A DNA stretch of 64,000 nt from Hespellia stercorisuis DSM 15480 (GTDB lineage: Bacteria > Bacillota > Clostridia > Lachnospirales > Lachnospiraceae). The stretch lies in NCBI RefSeq assembly GCF_900142165.1, contig NZ_FQZY01000005.1, positions 103,717-167,716 on the forward strand, read 5' to 3'. Below, one piece after another: positions 52,771 to 61,815 of this stretch. Positions within the stretch are counted from its first letter, which is position 1; the number at the start of each line of letters is the position of its first letter. Both the position numbers and the translations under genes were made by a program. The notes beneath the pieces were generated by a model, which was given only the letters and a program-made list of their open reading frames with translations, was not told the DNA's origin and searched no databases.

Positions 52771-53790
52771 TTATATTTTTTCATTCCACGGAAGTGCCGC
52801 ATGCTCCGCACGACCCTCGCGCAGCATCAGTTCGCGAACCGCCTCCGCCGCACTCTTCCCGTCGAACAGCACGGCATTCACCTGATCGACAATTGGCATG
52901 GAAACATCGTATTTCTTGGCAAGCTTCGCCGCTGCCTTCGCGGAATAGACACCTTCTACCACCATCTGGACCTCATCCATTGCTTCTTCCATAGTTCTGC
53001 CCTGTCCGATCAGATAGCCGGCCTTACGGTTACGGCTGTGGGTACTGGCACAGGTCACGATCAGATCTCCGATTCCCGTCAATCCGTTGAATGTCTCGAT
53101 CTTCCCGCCCATCTTTGTGCCAAGTCTGGATATTTCCGCAATTCCTCTGGTGATCAGCGCTGCTTTTGTATTATCGCCATAGCCCAATCCATCTGCAACA
53201 CCGGCTGCAAGTGCAATGACGTTCTTCAGCGATCCGCCCAGCTCGATCCCCAGCATATCCGGGCTTGTGTATACACGGAATACCTGATTCATAAACATGG
53301 TCTGCAGATATTCTGCCGTTTTCCTGGTCGTGGCGCCAACCACGACGATCGTAGGAAGTCCTCTTCCCACTTCCTCTGCATGACTCGGTCCTGACAGCAC
53401 CGCCACATCGGCCTGCGGGATTTCCTCCCGGATCTGCTGGGAGAGGGTCATCATAGTACTCTCCTCGATTCCCTTCGCGACATCCACGATGATCTGCCCC
53501 TCAGCCACATACGGACTCATACTTTTTGCAGTGTTTCTTGTGAACGGTGACGGAACTGCGAGAACCAGGAAATCTTTTTCCTTTACTGCGCTCTCCAGAT
53601 CATTTGTAAATGTAATCTCCTCCGGGATCTTCACCCCCGGAAGTTTGCTCTTATGCTCTCTCTTCTCTGTGAGCATCTCAACCTCGGCCTTGTCGATGGA
53701 CCAGACAGTCACCTGATGCCCGTTGTTGTTCAGCAAAAGTGCGAGAGCCGTTCCCCAACTGCCTGCACCCAATACTCCTACATTCGCCAT
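52771..53790 (-). CDS. gpsA: Glycerol-3-phosphate dehydrogenase [NAD(P)+]
   Basis: GpsA reduces dihydroxyacetone phosphate to glycerol 3-phosphate for phospholipid synthesis. The 339-residue enzyme has the N-terminal nucleotide motif GVLGAGSWGTALALLL (about 4-19), VAKGIEE, the catalytic-Lys SLKNVIALAAGVADGLG (about 186-202) and NGLTGIGDLIVTCAS-like motif. ATG 53790 has GGAG 7 nt upstream. It follows plsY by 30 nt, so the two supply and use glycerol 3-phosphate in one operon. Confidence 0.96.
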   Translation of the reverse strand: MANVGVLGAGSWGTALALLLNNNGHQVTVWSIDKAEVEMLTEKREHKSKLPGVKIPEEITFTNDLESAVKEKDFLVLAVPSPFTRNTAKSMSPYVAEGQIIVDVAKGIEESTMMTLSQQIREEIPQADVAVLSGPSHAEEVGRGLPTIVVVGATTRKTAEYLQTMFMNQVFRVYTSPDMLGIELGGSLKNVIALAAGVADGLGYGDNTKAALITRGIAEISRLGTKMGGKIETFNGLTGIGDLIVTCASTHSRNRKAGYLIGQGRTMEEAMDEVQMVVEGVYSAKAAAKLAKKYDVSMPIVDQVNAVLFDGKSAAEAVRELMLREGRAEHAALPWNEKI

Positions 53791-53820
53791 ACCTTTTCTC
53801 CTTTTCACCTCTTGTTATAT

Positions 53821-54459
53821 CTACTTTTTCTTGCTGCCAAACTTATTCTCTGTGCCCTGAAGCAGACGCTTAATATTGGCTCTGTGTCTGTACCAGGCAA
53901 GTGCTGCCAGAAATACCGCAACCGCATACATCTCATAAAGCAGCGGCCGGGTCATCTGAAAGCCGCCCATCTGCCCGTAAATGATAATTTCCACCGCAAA
54001 CAAAAGCGAAGCCGCCAGGGACCCCACGGAAACATAGCGGGTGATCAGTACCAGTCCAAAGAACACCACAATTCCGGTCAGTGTCATCCACCAGCTCGTC
54101 GCAAGAAACATTCCTGCCAGAACTGCAATTCCCTTCCCCCCCTTGAACTTCAGATAAAACGGAAAGTTGTGCCCCAGCGTTGTGCCAAGTCCTGCATACA
54201 GGGACAGTAAGGGCAGACTCTCTGGATGACTGTCCGCGAAGATTAACCGCACTGTCACGATTGCGAGAACGCATTTGAGACAGTCCCCCAGAAGCGTGAT
54301 GATTCCCGCTTTTATCCCCATGACCCGAAGTGCATTCGTGCTCCCGGCATTGCCGCTCCCCTGGGACCTTATATCAATATTTTTAATTTTCCCATATAAG
54401 TATCCGGTCTGAAACAACCCAAATACATAGCCGATTAGAATACAAATAATCCGTTCCAT
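53821..54459 (-). CDS. plsY: Acyl-phosphate:glycerol-3-phosphate acyltransferase PlsY
   Basis: PlsY acylates glycerol 3-phosphate with acyl-phosphate at the membrane. The 212-residue protein has about five spans and the three conserved loop motifs: GSGNAGSTNALRVMG (about 35-49), GHNFPFYLKFKGGKGIA (about 96-112) and the FGLVLITRYVSVGSLAA segment. The C-terminal part is somewhat longer than minimal homologues. It follows der by 2 nt and precedes gpsA. Confidence 0.95.
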   Translation of the reverse strand: MERIICILIGYVFGLFQTGYLYGKIKNIDIRSQGSGNAGSTNALRVMGIKAGIITLLGDCLKCVLAIVTVRLIFADSHPESLPLLSLYAGLGTTLGHNFPFYLKFKGGKGIAVLAGMFLATSWWMTLTGIVVFFGLVLITRYVSVGSLAASLLFAVEIIIYGQMGGFQMTRPLLYEMYAVAVFLAALAWYRHRANIKRLLQGTENKFGSKKK

Positions 54460-54461
54460 AT

Positions 54462-55790
54462 CTATTGATCCTTTTCCTTCCTCTCTCTTACAAAAAATCT
54501 CAAAGATGTTCCCTTAAACCCAAACGCCTCGCGGATTTTATTTTCCAGATATCTGGTATAGGAAAAATGCATCAGTTCTTTATCATTTACAAAAATGACA
54601 AATGTAGGCGGTTTCACGGAAACCTGTGTTATATAGTATAACTTCAGTCGTTTTCCCTTGTCGGAAGGCGGCTGCTGCATAGCGACAGCCTCTGTCATGA
54701 TCTCATTGAGCACACCGGTAGCCACCCGCAGGTTCTGGTTCTGAATCACCATGTCAATCATATCATACAGCTTCGGGAGCCTCTGACCGGTCTCCGCGGA
54801 AACGTACATGATCTCCGCATATGGCATATAAGATAGGACGGTACGCACCTTATTCTCATACTCTTTCACCGTCTTGTTGTCTTTCTCGATGGCATCCCAT
54901 TTGTTGACGACAATGATCACGCCCTTGCCGCGCTCATGTGCGATTCCTGCAATCTTGGCATCCTGCTCCGTCACACCCTCCACCGCATCGATCACCACGA
55001 GGACGATATCTGCCCGCTCAACCGCAGTAACTGTCCGGATGATGCTGTATCGCTCCAGTTCTTCTTTTATCTTGCTCTTCCTCCGAAGTCCCGCCGTATC
55101 GATAAACACATACTCTTTTCCGTCATGGACGATTGCCGTATCGATTGCATCACGCGTTGTCCCTGCGATATCGGATACGATAACCCGGTTCTTTCCAAGC
55201 AGTTTATTGATGATGGATGATTTGCCGACATTCGGTTTTCCCACGATGGCAATCCTTGGTCTCTCATCCTCTTCCTCCTCACTGTCATGCTCCGGGAAAT
55301 ATTTGACTACTTCGTCGAGCATGTCACCGATTCCCAGTCTGGATGCTGCGGAAACCGGAACCGGATCCCCGATTCCAAGATTATAAAATTCATAGACATC
55401 CGGCATAAACTTGCTGAAGCTGTCCACTTTATTCACGACAAGTACCACCGGCTTCTTCGACCGGCGAAGCATGTCCGCCACCTTGGAATCCGAATCCACA
55501 AGTCCCTGTCTCACATCCGTGATAAAAATGATCACATCTGCCGTATCGATTGCGATCTGCGCCTGGTCACGCATCTGCGATAAAATAACGTCGCTGCTGT
55601 CCGGTTCAATACCGCCGGTATCAATCAGCGTAAAATTCTTGTCAAGCCAGGATACTTCGGCATAGATCCGGTCTCTTGTGACACCCGGAGTGTCTTTTAC
55701 GATCGAGATCATCTCTCCCGCCAAAGCATTAAATAATGTGGACTTTCCCACGTTTGGTCTGCCCACGATGGCTACTACTGGTTTACTCAT
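54462..55790 (-). CDS. der: Ribosome biogenesis GTPase Der (EngA)
   Basis: Der is a double GTPase required for 50S assembly. The 442-residue protein has G domain 1 with GRPNVGKSTLFNAL (about 9-22) and DTGG, and G domain 2 with GKPNVGKSSIINKLLG and DTAGLRRK, then a C-terminal KH-like domain. Start ATG 55790 gives 7 nt from AGGAG; the ATG at 55796 is too close to it. It begins the der-plsY-gpsA operon, with an extended -10 TGCTATACT (55893-55885) but a poor -35 upstream. Confidence 0.96.
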   Translation of the reverse strand: MSKPVVAIVGRPNVGKSTLFNALAGEMISIVKDTPGVTRDRIYAEVSWLDKNFTLIDTGGIEPDSSDVILSQMRDQAQIAIDTADVIIFITDVRQGLVDSDSKVADMLRRSKKPVVLVVNKVDSFSKFMPDVYEFYNLGIGDPVPVSAASRLGIGDMLDEVVKYFPEHDSEEEEDERPRIAIVGKPNVGKSSIINKLLGKNRVIVSDIAGTTRDAIDTAIVHDGKEYVFIDTAGLRRKSKIKEELERYSIIRTVTAVERADIVLVVIDAVEGVTEQDAKIAGIAHERGKGVIIVVNKWDAIEKDNKTVKEYENKVRTVLSYMPYAEIMYVSAETGQRLPKLYDMIDMVIQNQNLRVATGVLNEIMTEAVAMQQPPSDKGKRLKLYYITQVSVKPPTFVIFVNDKELMHFSYTRYLENKIREAFGFKGTSLRFFVRERKEKDQ

Positions 55791-55956
55791 ATTCATTCTC
55801 CTATTTCTTTTATTCTGTAATATACTTTACTCTGATTTATTACATCTCAAAAAAGCCTATCTTTATATTCAGCCTGTCTAATACAGTATAGCATAACAAT
55901 TTCGTCTAGTCTAGAAACAAACCTTTCGAAAAGACGCCCCGGCGCTTAGCTTTGTC

Positions 55957-55984
55957 TTTACATTCCCTCAAAAACTGCTATAAT
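55957..55984 (+). promoter_or_regulatory. Predicted promoter of prs
   Basis: TTTACA (55957-55962), 16-nt spacer, TATAAT (55979-55984) with extended TGC. It is divergent from the der promoter, about 70 nt away. Confidence 0.72.
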
Positions 55985-56020
55985 TAATTTGTAAAATTGT
56001 GCAAAAAACAGGAGAACACC

Positions 56021-57226
56021 ATGATAAATACAAATATTATAACATGCCCTAACAATATGAAGCCGCTTCAGAACACGCTGCCCGTTGCGCCGCTGAAGCT
56101 CATTGCCCTTGACAGCTGCAAGGCTCTCGGTGACAAAGTCAACGACTACATCGTCTCTTTCCGCAAGGATACGATCAACGAGATCACAGACTCCCCTTTA
56201 TATGCCAACTATCAGTCCAACAACTACCTGACCCAATGCTGTTGTCCGCGGTTCGGTACCGGCGAGGCTAAAGGGATTCTTCAGGAGTCTGTCCGCGGAG
56301 CGGATCTGTTCATTATGGTCGATGTCTGCAATTACAGCATCACCTACACTGTGAACGGACACGAGAATCACATGTCCCCCGACGATCACTATCAGGATCT
56401 AAAGCGTATCATCGCTGCGGCCGGTGGAAAAGCCCACCGCATCAATGTCATCATGCCTTTCCTGTACGAGAGCCGTCAGCACAAGCGCACCAAGCGCGAG
56501 TCCTTAGACAGTGCGATGGCACTGAAGGAACTGATCGACATGGGCGTATCCAACATTATTACGTTCGATGCCCACGACCCACGTGTCCAGAACGCAATCC
56601 CACTCAAGGGTTTTGACAGCTTCAACCCACCCTACCAGTTTATGAAAGCTCTTTTCCGTGCGGTTCCTGATTTGATTGTCGACAAAGAGCATCTCATGAT
56701 CATCAGCCCGGACGAGGGTGCCATGCAGCGTGCCGTATATTTCTCCAATGTGCTCGCCGTCAACATGGGAATGTTCTACAAGCGCCGCGATTATTCCACC
56801 ATCATAAACGGAAAGAACCCGATTGTCGCACATGAATTTCTTGGCGATGACGTGTCCGGTAAAGATGTCATTGTCGTGGATGATATGATTTCTTCCGGCG
56901 GCAGCATGCTCGACTGTGCCAAAAAATTAAAAGACCGCGGTGCCAAACGAGTGATCATTTGTACAACCTTCGGTCTTTTTACAGATGGATTTGCGGAATT
57001 TGATGAATACTACGAGAAAGGATACATTTCCAAACTCGTCACCACCAACCTCACATACCTGCCTCCTGAAATCTATGAAAAACCATATTTTGTCAAGACA
57101 GATATGAGTAAATTCTTATCCCTGATTGTGGATTCGCTCAACCACGACATCTCCATCGGGGAAGTGTTGAGCCCTACCGAGAAGATTCACGCACTTCTCG
57201 AGAAGAGAAGCCGTGATTTAAAGTAA
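56021..57226 (+). CDS. prs: Ribose-phosphate pyrophosphokinase (long, divergent form)
   Basis: The enzyme makes PRPP for nucleotides, histidine and tryptophan. The 401-residue protein is longer than the usual 310-320. Visible motifs are the pyrophosphate-binding PFLYESRQHKRTKRESLDSAMALKEL region, the flexible-loop FDAHDPRVQNAI and the PRPP loop VIVVDDMISSGGSMLD (about 291-306), with SSGGS in place of the common DTAGT. An N-terminal extension of about 70 residues is not in the classic enzyme. Start ATG 56021 has AGGAG 6 nt upstream. Its 3' end overlaps the convergent rseP by 9 nt. Confidence 0.92.
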   Translation: MINTNIITCPNNMKPLQNTLPVAPLKLIALDSCKALGDKVNDYIVSFRKDTINEITDSPLYANYQSNNYLTQCCCPRFGTGEAKGILQESVRGADLFIMVDVCNYSITYTVNGHENHMSPDDHYQDLKRIIAAAGGKAHRINVIMPFLYESRQHKRTKRESLDSAMALKELIDMGVSNIITFDAHDPRVQNAIPLKGFDSFNPPYQFMKALFRAVPDLIVDKEHLMIISPDEGAMQRAVYFSNVLAVNMGMFYKRRDYSTIINGKNPIVAHEFLGDDVSGKDVIVVDDMISSGGSMLDCAKKLKDRGAKRVIICTTFGLFTDGFAEFDEYYEKGYISKLVTTNLTYLPPEIYEKPYFVKTDMSKFLSLIVDSLNHDISIGEVLSPTEKIHALLEKRSRDLK

Positions 57227-58249
57227 ATTTGAAATATCATTATACATGACGACTACCATCAGAAGCAACAGAAGGATCATTCCGGCAAAATGGACCATTC
57301 CTTCTTTCTCTGGTGGTATTCTTTTGCGCCGAACTGCTTCTACAATCAAAAATGCCAGTCTTCCGCCATCCAGGGCCGGAAGTGGGAGCAGGTTCATAAC
57401 GCCAAGATTGGCAGAGAGCAGAATTGCAATGTTCATCAGACTCTTCACCACCACATCTGTGCCGTAGGTCGATGCCTCCGTGTAGGTTTCTCCGACATAA
57501 TTCACAATTCCGACCGGACCGGACATCTGTTTGATTCCAACTTTTCCTGTGACAAGCATTCTCAGACTGCTCATCGTATAATCAATCCAGTATTTCACCT
57601 CATATACGCCGTATTGCAGCGCTTTGATGGGACCGGCTTTTGTGTTCTTTCCATCGCTTGAAATCCCAAAGAGATAGTACCCCAGCTTCTCATCCATCTT
57701 CGGTTCCAACGTGACTTCCACTCGTTCCCCATCCCGCTCATAGACGACATCCACAGACTCTCCCTGATGCATCTGATTATATAACGAGATTTCTCTCCAG
57801 AGATGAATGGTCTTCCCGTTCATTTCCACAATGCGGTCCCCCGCCTGTATCCCCTGCTCCTGCGCAGAGTACCCTGGTGACACCTGACTGACGACCGGCT
57901 GATCATAACCGACCCAGGCTACCAGAATCACAGAAAAGATCAATGCCATGATGAAGTTAAAAACCGGACCAGCAACGATCACCGACATTCTTGCCCAGAC
58001 AGACTTACTGTTAAAACTGCCCTCGGACGTGTTGTCTGTATCGTCCTCGCCCATCATGCAGGCACCTCCAAATGGAAGTAGTTTCAGGCTGAACTTTGTT
58101 CCGTGAAATTCCTTTCCAAACAATGTCGGCCCTAGACCCAGGGAAAATTCATCCACCTGGATTCCGTTAATCTTCGCCAGCGTAAAATGTCCCAACTCAT
58201 GAAAAATTACAATGACACTAAATAATATAATTGCTAAAATAATACCCAT
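57218..58249 (-). CDS. rseP: RIP metalloprotease RseP/RasP
   Basis: A site-2 intramembrane zinc protease that clips membrane-bound anti-sigma factors and signal peptides. The 343-residue protein has the first-span HELGH (about 17-21), a PDZ domain (about 115-190; GIQAGDRIVEMNGKTI) and the second zinc motif LLPLPALDGGRLAFL (about 285-299). It lies 1 nt after dxr and ends the pyrH-frr-uppS-cdsA-dxr-rseP run. The usual downstream ispG and polC are absent; prs converges instead. Confidence 0.95.
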   Translation of the reverse strand: MGIILAIILFSVIVIFHELGHFTLAKINGIQVDEFSLGLGPTLFGKEFHGTKFSLKLLPFGGACMMGEDDTDNTSEGSFNSKSVWARMSVIVAGPVFNFIMALIFSVILVAWVGYDQPVVSQVSPGYSAQEQGIQAGDRIVEMNGKTIHLWREISLYNQMHQGESVDVVYERDGERVEVTLEPKMDEKLGYYLFGISSDGKNTKAGPIKALQYGVYEVKYWIDYTMSSLRMLVTGKVGIKQMSGPVGIVNYVGETYTEASTYGTDVVVKSLMNIAILLSANLGVMNLLPLPALDGGRLAFLIVEAVRRKRIPPEKEGMVHFAGMILLLLLMVVVMYNDISNLL

Positions 58250-58250
58250 G

Positions 58251-59393
58251 TTACCACCTGCTCTCGATAAATTCGTAAGTTTCTGCTTCTGTCTGAAGTA
58301 TTTCTTCCACTGTCGGATTATCGGTCACCTGATGATGGTTCATACATGTTTCAATAATCTCCGGTATCTCGAGATATCGGATCTTGCGATTCAGAAATTT
58401 GCTTACTGCCAGTTCATTGGCGGCATTCAGCACAGTCGGAAGTGATCCCCCTCTTCTGCCCGCCTCATATGCCAGACGAAGCCCGTAAAACGTCTCCATG
58501 TCCGGCTGTTCAAATGTGATCTGGGATAACGCTTTGAAATCCAGTCTGTCTCCCGGCAGATATCTTCTCTCCGGATAATACAGCGCATACTGGATCGGCA
58601 GCTTCATGTCCGGTGTCCCCAGTTCTGCAATAATTGCTCCATCCTCATATTCCACCATCGAATGAATAATGCTCTGAGGCTGAACCACCACCTCCACCTG
58701 GTCCACTGTAACCCCGAAGAGCCATTTTGCCTCAATGACCTCCAGTCCCTTGTTTACCATGGTCGACGAATCAATGGTAATCTTTCTTCCCATCTCCCAG
58801 TTCGGATGTTTTAAGGCGTCCTCCACCTGAATGTTCTGCAGATCTTCCCATGTTTTCCCACGGAACGGTCCTCCGGAAGCCGTCAGAAGAATCTTGTGAA
58901 GCGCCACCCTCTGTCCCCCCTGCAGGGACTGGAAGATTGCGCTGTGCTCACTGTCAACCGGCAGGATCGACACGTTATATTTTTCCGCCATGGGCATAAT
59001 GATATGTCCGGCAGTCACCAGCGTCTCTTTGTTCGCCAGAGCGATATCCTTTCCGGCCTTGATTGCCTCAATGGTCGGGCGGATTCCAATCATGCCCACG
59101 ATGGCGGTCACCAGAATCTCTGACTCCCCGCTCGCTGCGACCTCAATGAGACCATCCATGCCGGACGCCACCTTCACCTCTAAATCTTTCAGACTCAGCC
59201 GGAGCTTCGCGGCATTTTCTTCTTTCCACACTGCGACAAGCGATGGGTGAAACTCTCTCACCTGCTGTTCCAGAAGTTTCAGATTGTTCCCGGCTGCAAG
59301 CGCTGTCACCCGGAGGTCTTTGTTCTCTCTCACCACTTCCAGCGTCTGTGTACCGATGGATCCGGTTGATCCTAATATTGCTATTTTTTTCAT
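58251..59393 (-). CDS. dxr: 1-deoxy-D-xylulose 5-phosphate reductoisomerase
   Basis: Dxr carries out the second step of the MEP isoprenoid pathway. The 380-residue enzyme has the NADPH motif ILGSTGSIGTQTLEVV (about 5-20), the metal and active-site LPVDSEHSAIFQSLQG (about 144-159), and LTASGGPFRG with HPNWEMGRKITIDSSTMVNKGLEVIEA (about 198-224). It lies between cdsA and rseP, the common Firmicutes order. Confidence 0.97.
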   Translation of the reverse strand: MKKIAILGSTGSIGTQTLEVVRENKDLRVTALAAGNNLKLLEQQVREFHPSLVAVWKEENAAKLRLSLKDLEVKVASGMDGLIEVAASGESEILVTAIVGMIGIRPTIEAIKAGKDIALANKETLVTAGHIIMPMAEKYNVSILPVDSEHSAIFQSLQGGQRVALHKILLTASGGPFRGKTWEDLQNIQVEDALKHPNWEMGRKITIDSSTMVNKGLEVIEAKWLFGVTVDQVEVVVQPQSIIHSMVEYEDGAIIAELGTPDMKLPIQYALYYPERRYLPGDRLDFKALSQITFEQPDMETFYGLRLAYEAGRRGGSLPTVLNAANELAVSKFLNRKIRYLEIPEIIETCMNHHQVTDNPTVEEILQTEAETYEFIESRW

Positions 59394-59489
59394 TCTTTCT
59401 CCTTTATTCTGATCTTCGCAAAACTATTTCTTTCGGAAAAATTGGTCATTCCGTCAAGCGGATACTCGAAATCCGCCTTACTGCTATCT

Positions 59490-60350
59490 TTAGTAGACGA
59501 GAACCAGAAGATAATATATGATCGGTGCGACGAAAATCACACTGTCGAACCGGTCCAGGATTCCACCATGTCCCGGGATCAGCTTTCCATAATCCTTCAC
59601 CGCGTGATTGCGCTTGATCGCAGATGCCGCCAGATCTCCCACCATCGAGATCAGCCCGCCGACTGCACAAATTCCCGCATAGACAGGAATGGATGCACTC
59701 GCGCCGCCCCAATGATTAATCGCCAGAGCGTACAATGCTCCCAGAAGAGCCGCTCCTGCGACGCCTCCCACTGCACCCTCGATTGATTTCTTCGGGCTCA
59801 GCACCGGTGCCATCTTGTGCTTTCCAAACAGAACGCCCACACAGTAAGCACAGGTATCGCAGCCCCAGGAACACAAAAACACGAGCCATACACTGAAATT
59901 CCCGTGATCCGCCAACGCCCTCGTCTGGAAGATATAGGACAACATCACCGCGACATAAAACACGCCGAAAAACGCTGCCATCACCTGCTCCACTTGAAAT
60001 TTTGGAAATGTAAACACATAAATTGCCATCATTGCAATGACAAGTGCCATGAAAATAATCGCGACGCCCACTCCGGAAATTGTTTCCATCGCCCCGCCAA
60101 GCAGACCTGTGCCCATGGTTCCCGCCTCGTATGCAATCATCTCATACAAGTATACATAATAGACCACCGCAAAAATGTACCCGCAGATTCCCAATGCTTT
60201 ATTATGAATCTGAAACACCTTATATAACTCGCTCATACCGATCAGGCTGATGATCAGCAGTGTTGCAAACAGTATTTTTCCGCCGGAAATGATCGTTGCC
60301 AAAGCGATGATAACCAGCAGTATTCCACTCAGTAGCCGTGTCTTAAACAT
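59490..60350 (-). CDS. cdsA: Phosphatidate cytidylyltransferase
   Basis: CdsA makes CDP-diacylglycerol, the precursor of PgsA's substrate. The 286-residue integral membrane protein has about seven spans and the CDS signature near the C-terminus (GDLAASAIKRNHAVKDYGKLIPGHGGILDRFDS, residues about 240-272). ATG 60350 gives the short positively charged start MFKTRLLSG and overlaps the uppS stop by 8 nt, suggesting coupling; GAGGAAG lies within uppS. The 96-nt gap to dxr holds no clear terminator. Confidence 0.94.
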   Translation of the reverse strand: MFKTRLLSGILLVIIALATIISGGKILFATLLIISLIGMSELYKVFQIHNKALGICGYIFAVVYYVYLYEMIAYEAGTMGTGLLGGAMETISGVGVAIIFMALVIAMMAIYVFTFPKFQVEQVMAAFFGVFYVAVMLSYIFQTRALADHGNFSVWLVFLCSWGCDTCAYCVGVLFGKHKMAPVLSPKKSIEGAVGGVAGAALLGALYALAINHWGGASASIPVYAGICAVGGLISMVGDLAASAIKRNHAVKDYGKLIPGHGGILDRFDSVIFVAPIIYYLLVLVY

Positions 60351-61059
60351 CTTCTTCCTCCTTGATTTTTCCAAATCGTCTGTCTCTACTATTATAATAC
60401 TCAATAGCCTTAATCAATTCCTCTTTTGAAAAATCAGGCCAGTGCACATCTGTAAAATAAAACTCCGTATATGCAAGCTGCCAGAGCAGAAAATTCGACA
60501 GACGCATCTCGCCGCTCGTTCGGATCAGCAGATCCGGATCCGGAATATCATGTGTATCCAGATATCCTTCAAACAGTTCTGAAGTGATTTCTTCCGGCTT
60601 CACCGCCCCGTCTACACAGTCTCCCGCAAGACGTTTCATTGCCCGGACCATCTCATCCCGGCTCCCATAATTGATGGCAATCTGAAAATTTAATCCACCG
60701 TTATTTTTTGTAGCTTCCTCCAATTCGTCTATCCTGCCCCTGATGTCGTCATCCAGCCCGCTCTTATCCCCGATCACCCGAATCTTCATATCGTTTTTCG
60801 CAGCAGTTTTCAGACAAGTCTTCATATAATTGCGAAGCAGTTTCATCAGTGCGTCCACCTCGCTCTGCGGACGATTCCAGTTCTCCGTGGAAAATGCATA
60901 GACCGTCAGATATTTGATACCCATCTTGTATCCGTCCTCGCAGATTCGCTCCACATTCTTGCTCCCCTGGGCATGTCCGTAATTTCGCGGCATCCCCTTC
61001 GCCTTGGCCCATCGCCCGTTGCCATCTAATATAATTGCTACATGCTGTGGTACACTCAT
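60343..61059 (-). CDS. uppS: Isoprenyl transferase (undecaprenyl pyrophosphate synthase)
   Basis: UppS builds the C55 lipid carrier for cell wall synthesis. The 238-residue enzyme has the catalytic IILDGNGRWAKAKG (Asp12), YAFSTENWNRP (about 74-84) and the C-terminal PDLLIRTSGEMRLSNFLLWQLAYTEFYF. It overlaps cdsA at its 3' end. The region upstream to frr holds palindrome B3 rather than a promoter I can support. Confidence 0.96.
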   Translation of the reverse strand: MSVPQHVAIILDGNGRWAKAKGMPRNYGHAQGSKNVERICEDGYKMGIKYLTVYAFSTENWNRPQSEVDALMKLLRNYMKTCLKTAAKNDMKIRVIGDKSGLDDDIRGRIDELEEATKNNGGLNFQIAINYGSRDEMVRAMKRLAGDCVDGAVKPEEITSELFEGYLDTHDIPDPDLLIRTSGEMRLSNFLLWQLAYTEFYFTDVHWPDFSKEELIKAIEYYNSRDRRFGKIKEEEDV

Positions 61060-61099
61060 GAATGTAACCTCCCTAATTCACCTATTCTTCTGATTTTTC

Positions 61100-61183
61100 G
61101 TTCAATTGATCAATTGGGGACGTAGCAAAGTTGCAACTTTGCTACGTCCCCAATTGCCATTTTGCTCTGTCCCAAATTGAACA
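61100..61183. repeat. Palindromic interspersed repeat, copy B3 (variant)
   Basis: The core 61111-61156 is a perfect 46-nt palindrome with the same GGGGACGTAGCAAAGTT arms as B1 and B2, plus a GTTCAATT/AATTGAAC outer pair. The left outer arm lacks the GGGACAGG box; the right side keeps a degenerate CTCTGTCCC. Unlike B1 and B2 it lies between two co-directional genes (frr and uppS) of one likely operon, which argues against a pure terminator role. Confidence 0.88.
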
Positions 61184-61249
61184 TTCTGCCTTCAGCAAGT
61201 AAAGCATTGCGGCAGCTGACCAAAATAATCAGAACAGAAATTGCGGTCT

Positions 61250-61801
61250 CTATACCGTAAGAACTTCTTTTGATTTTACTTCCACTGCCTTGTCCACTTC
61301 TTTGATATATTTGTCTGTCATCTTCTGAAGATCATCCTCAAGATCCTTGATTCCGTCCTCTGAAATCTCACTGCCTTTCAGTTTTTTCAGAGCATCCATT
61401 CCATCACGGCGAATGTTGCGGACTGCAACTTTGGCTGCCTCACCTTTTTTCTTGACATCTTTTACCAATTCTTTTCTTCGCTCTTCTGTCAGTTCTGGAA
61501 ATACCAGGCGGATACTTGTTCCGTCATTTGTCGGGTTGATACCGACATCCGATATCTGAATTGCCTTCTCGATCTCTTTGAGGAGGCTCTTCTCCCATGG
61601 CTGAATGTGAATCATTCTCGCTTCCGGAACTGAAACATTCGCTACCTGCTGGATCGGTGTCGGTGTGCCGTAATAATCTACCATAATTTTATTCAGAACG
61701 TTCGGGTTTGCACGTCCGGCACGGATTGCTCCGAGTTCACCGTCGAGATTCCCCATTGTCTTTTCCATCTTGTCCGCAAACGCCTTTAATTTATCATCCA
61801 T
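61250..61801 (-). CDS. frr: Ribosome recycling factor
   Basis: RRF with EF-G splits post-termination ribosomes. The 183-residue protein has the conserved LGAIRAGRANPNVLNKI (about 24-40), VDYYGTPTPIQQVANVSVPEARM and LTEERRKELVKDVKKKGEAAKVAVRNIRRD. GGGAGG lies about 8 nt upstream of ATG 61801. It lies 14 nt after pyrH. Confidence 0.97.
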   Translation of the reverse strand: MDDKLKAFADKMEKTMGNLDGELGAIRAGRANPNVLNKIMVDYYGTPTPIQQVANVSVPEARMIHIQPWEKSLLKEIEKAIQISDVGINPTNDGTSIRLVFPELTEERRKELVKDVKKKGEAAKVAVRNIRRDGMDALKKLKGSEISEDGIKDLEDDLQKMTDKYIKEVDKAVEVKSKEVLTV

Positions 61802-61815
61802 CTTTCTTTTCCTCC

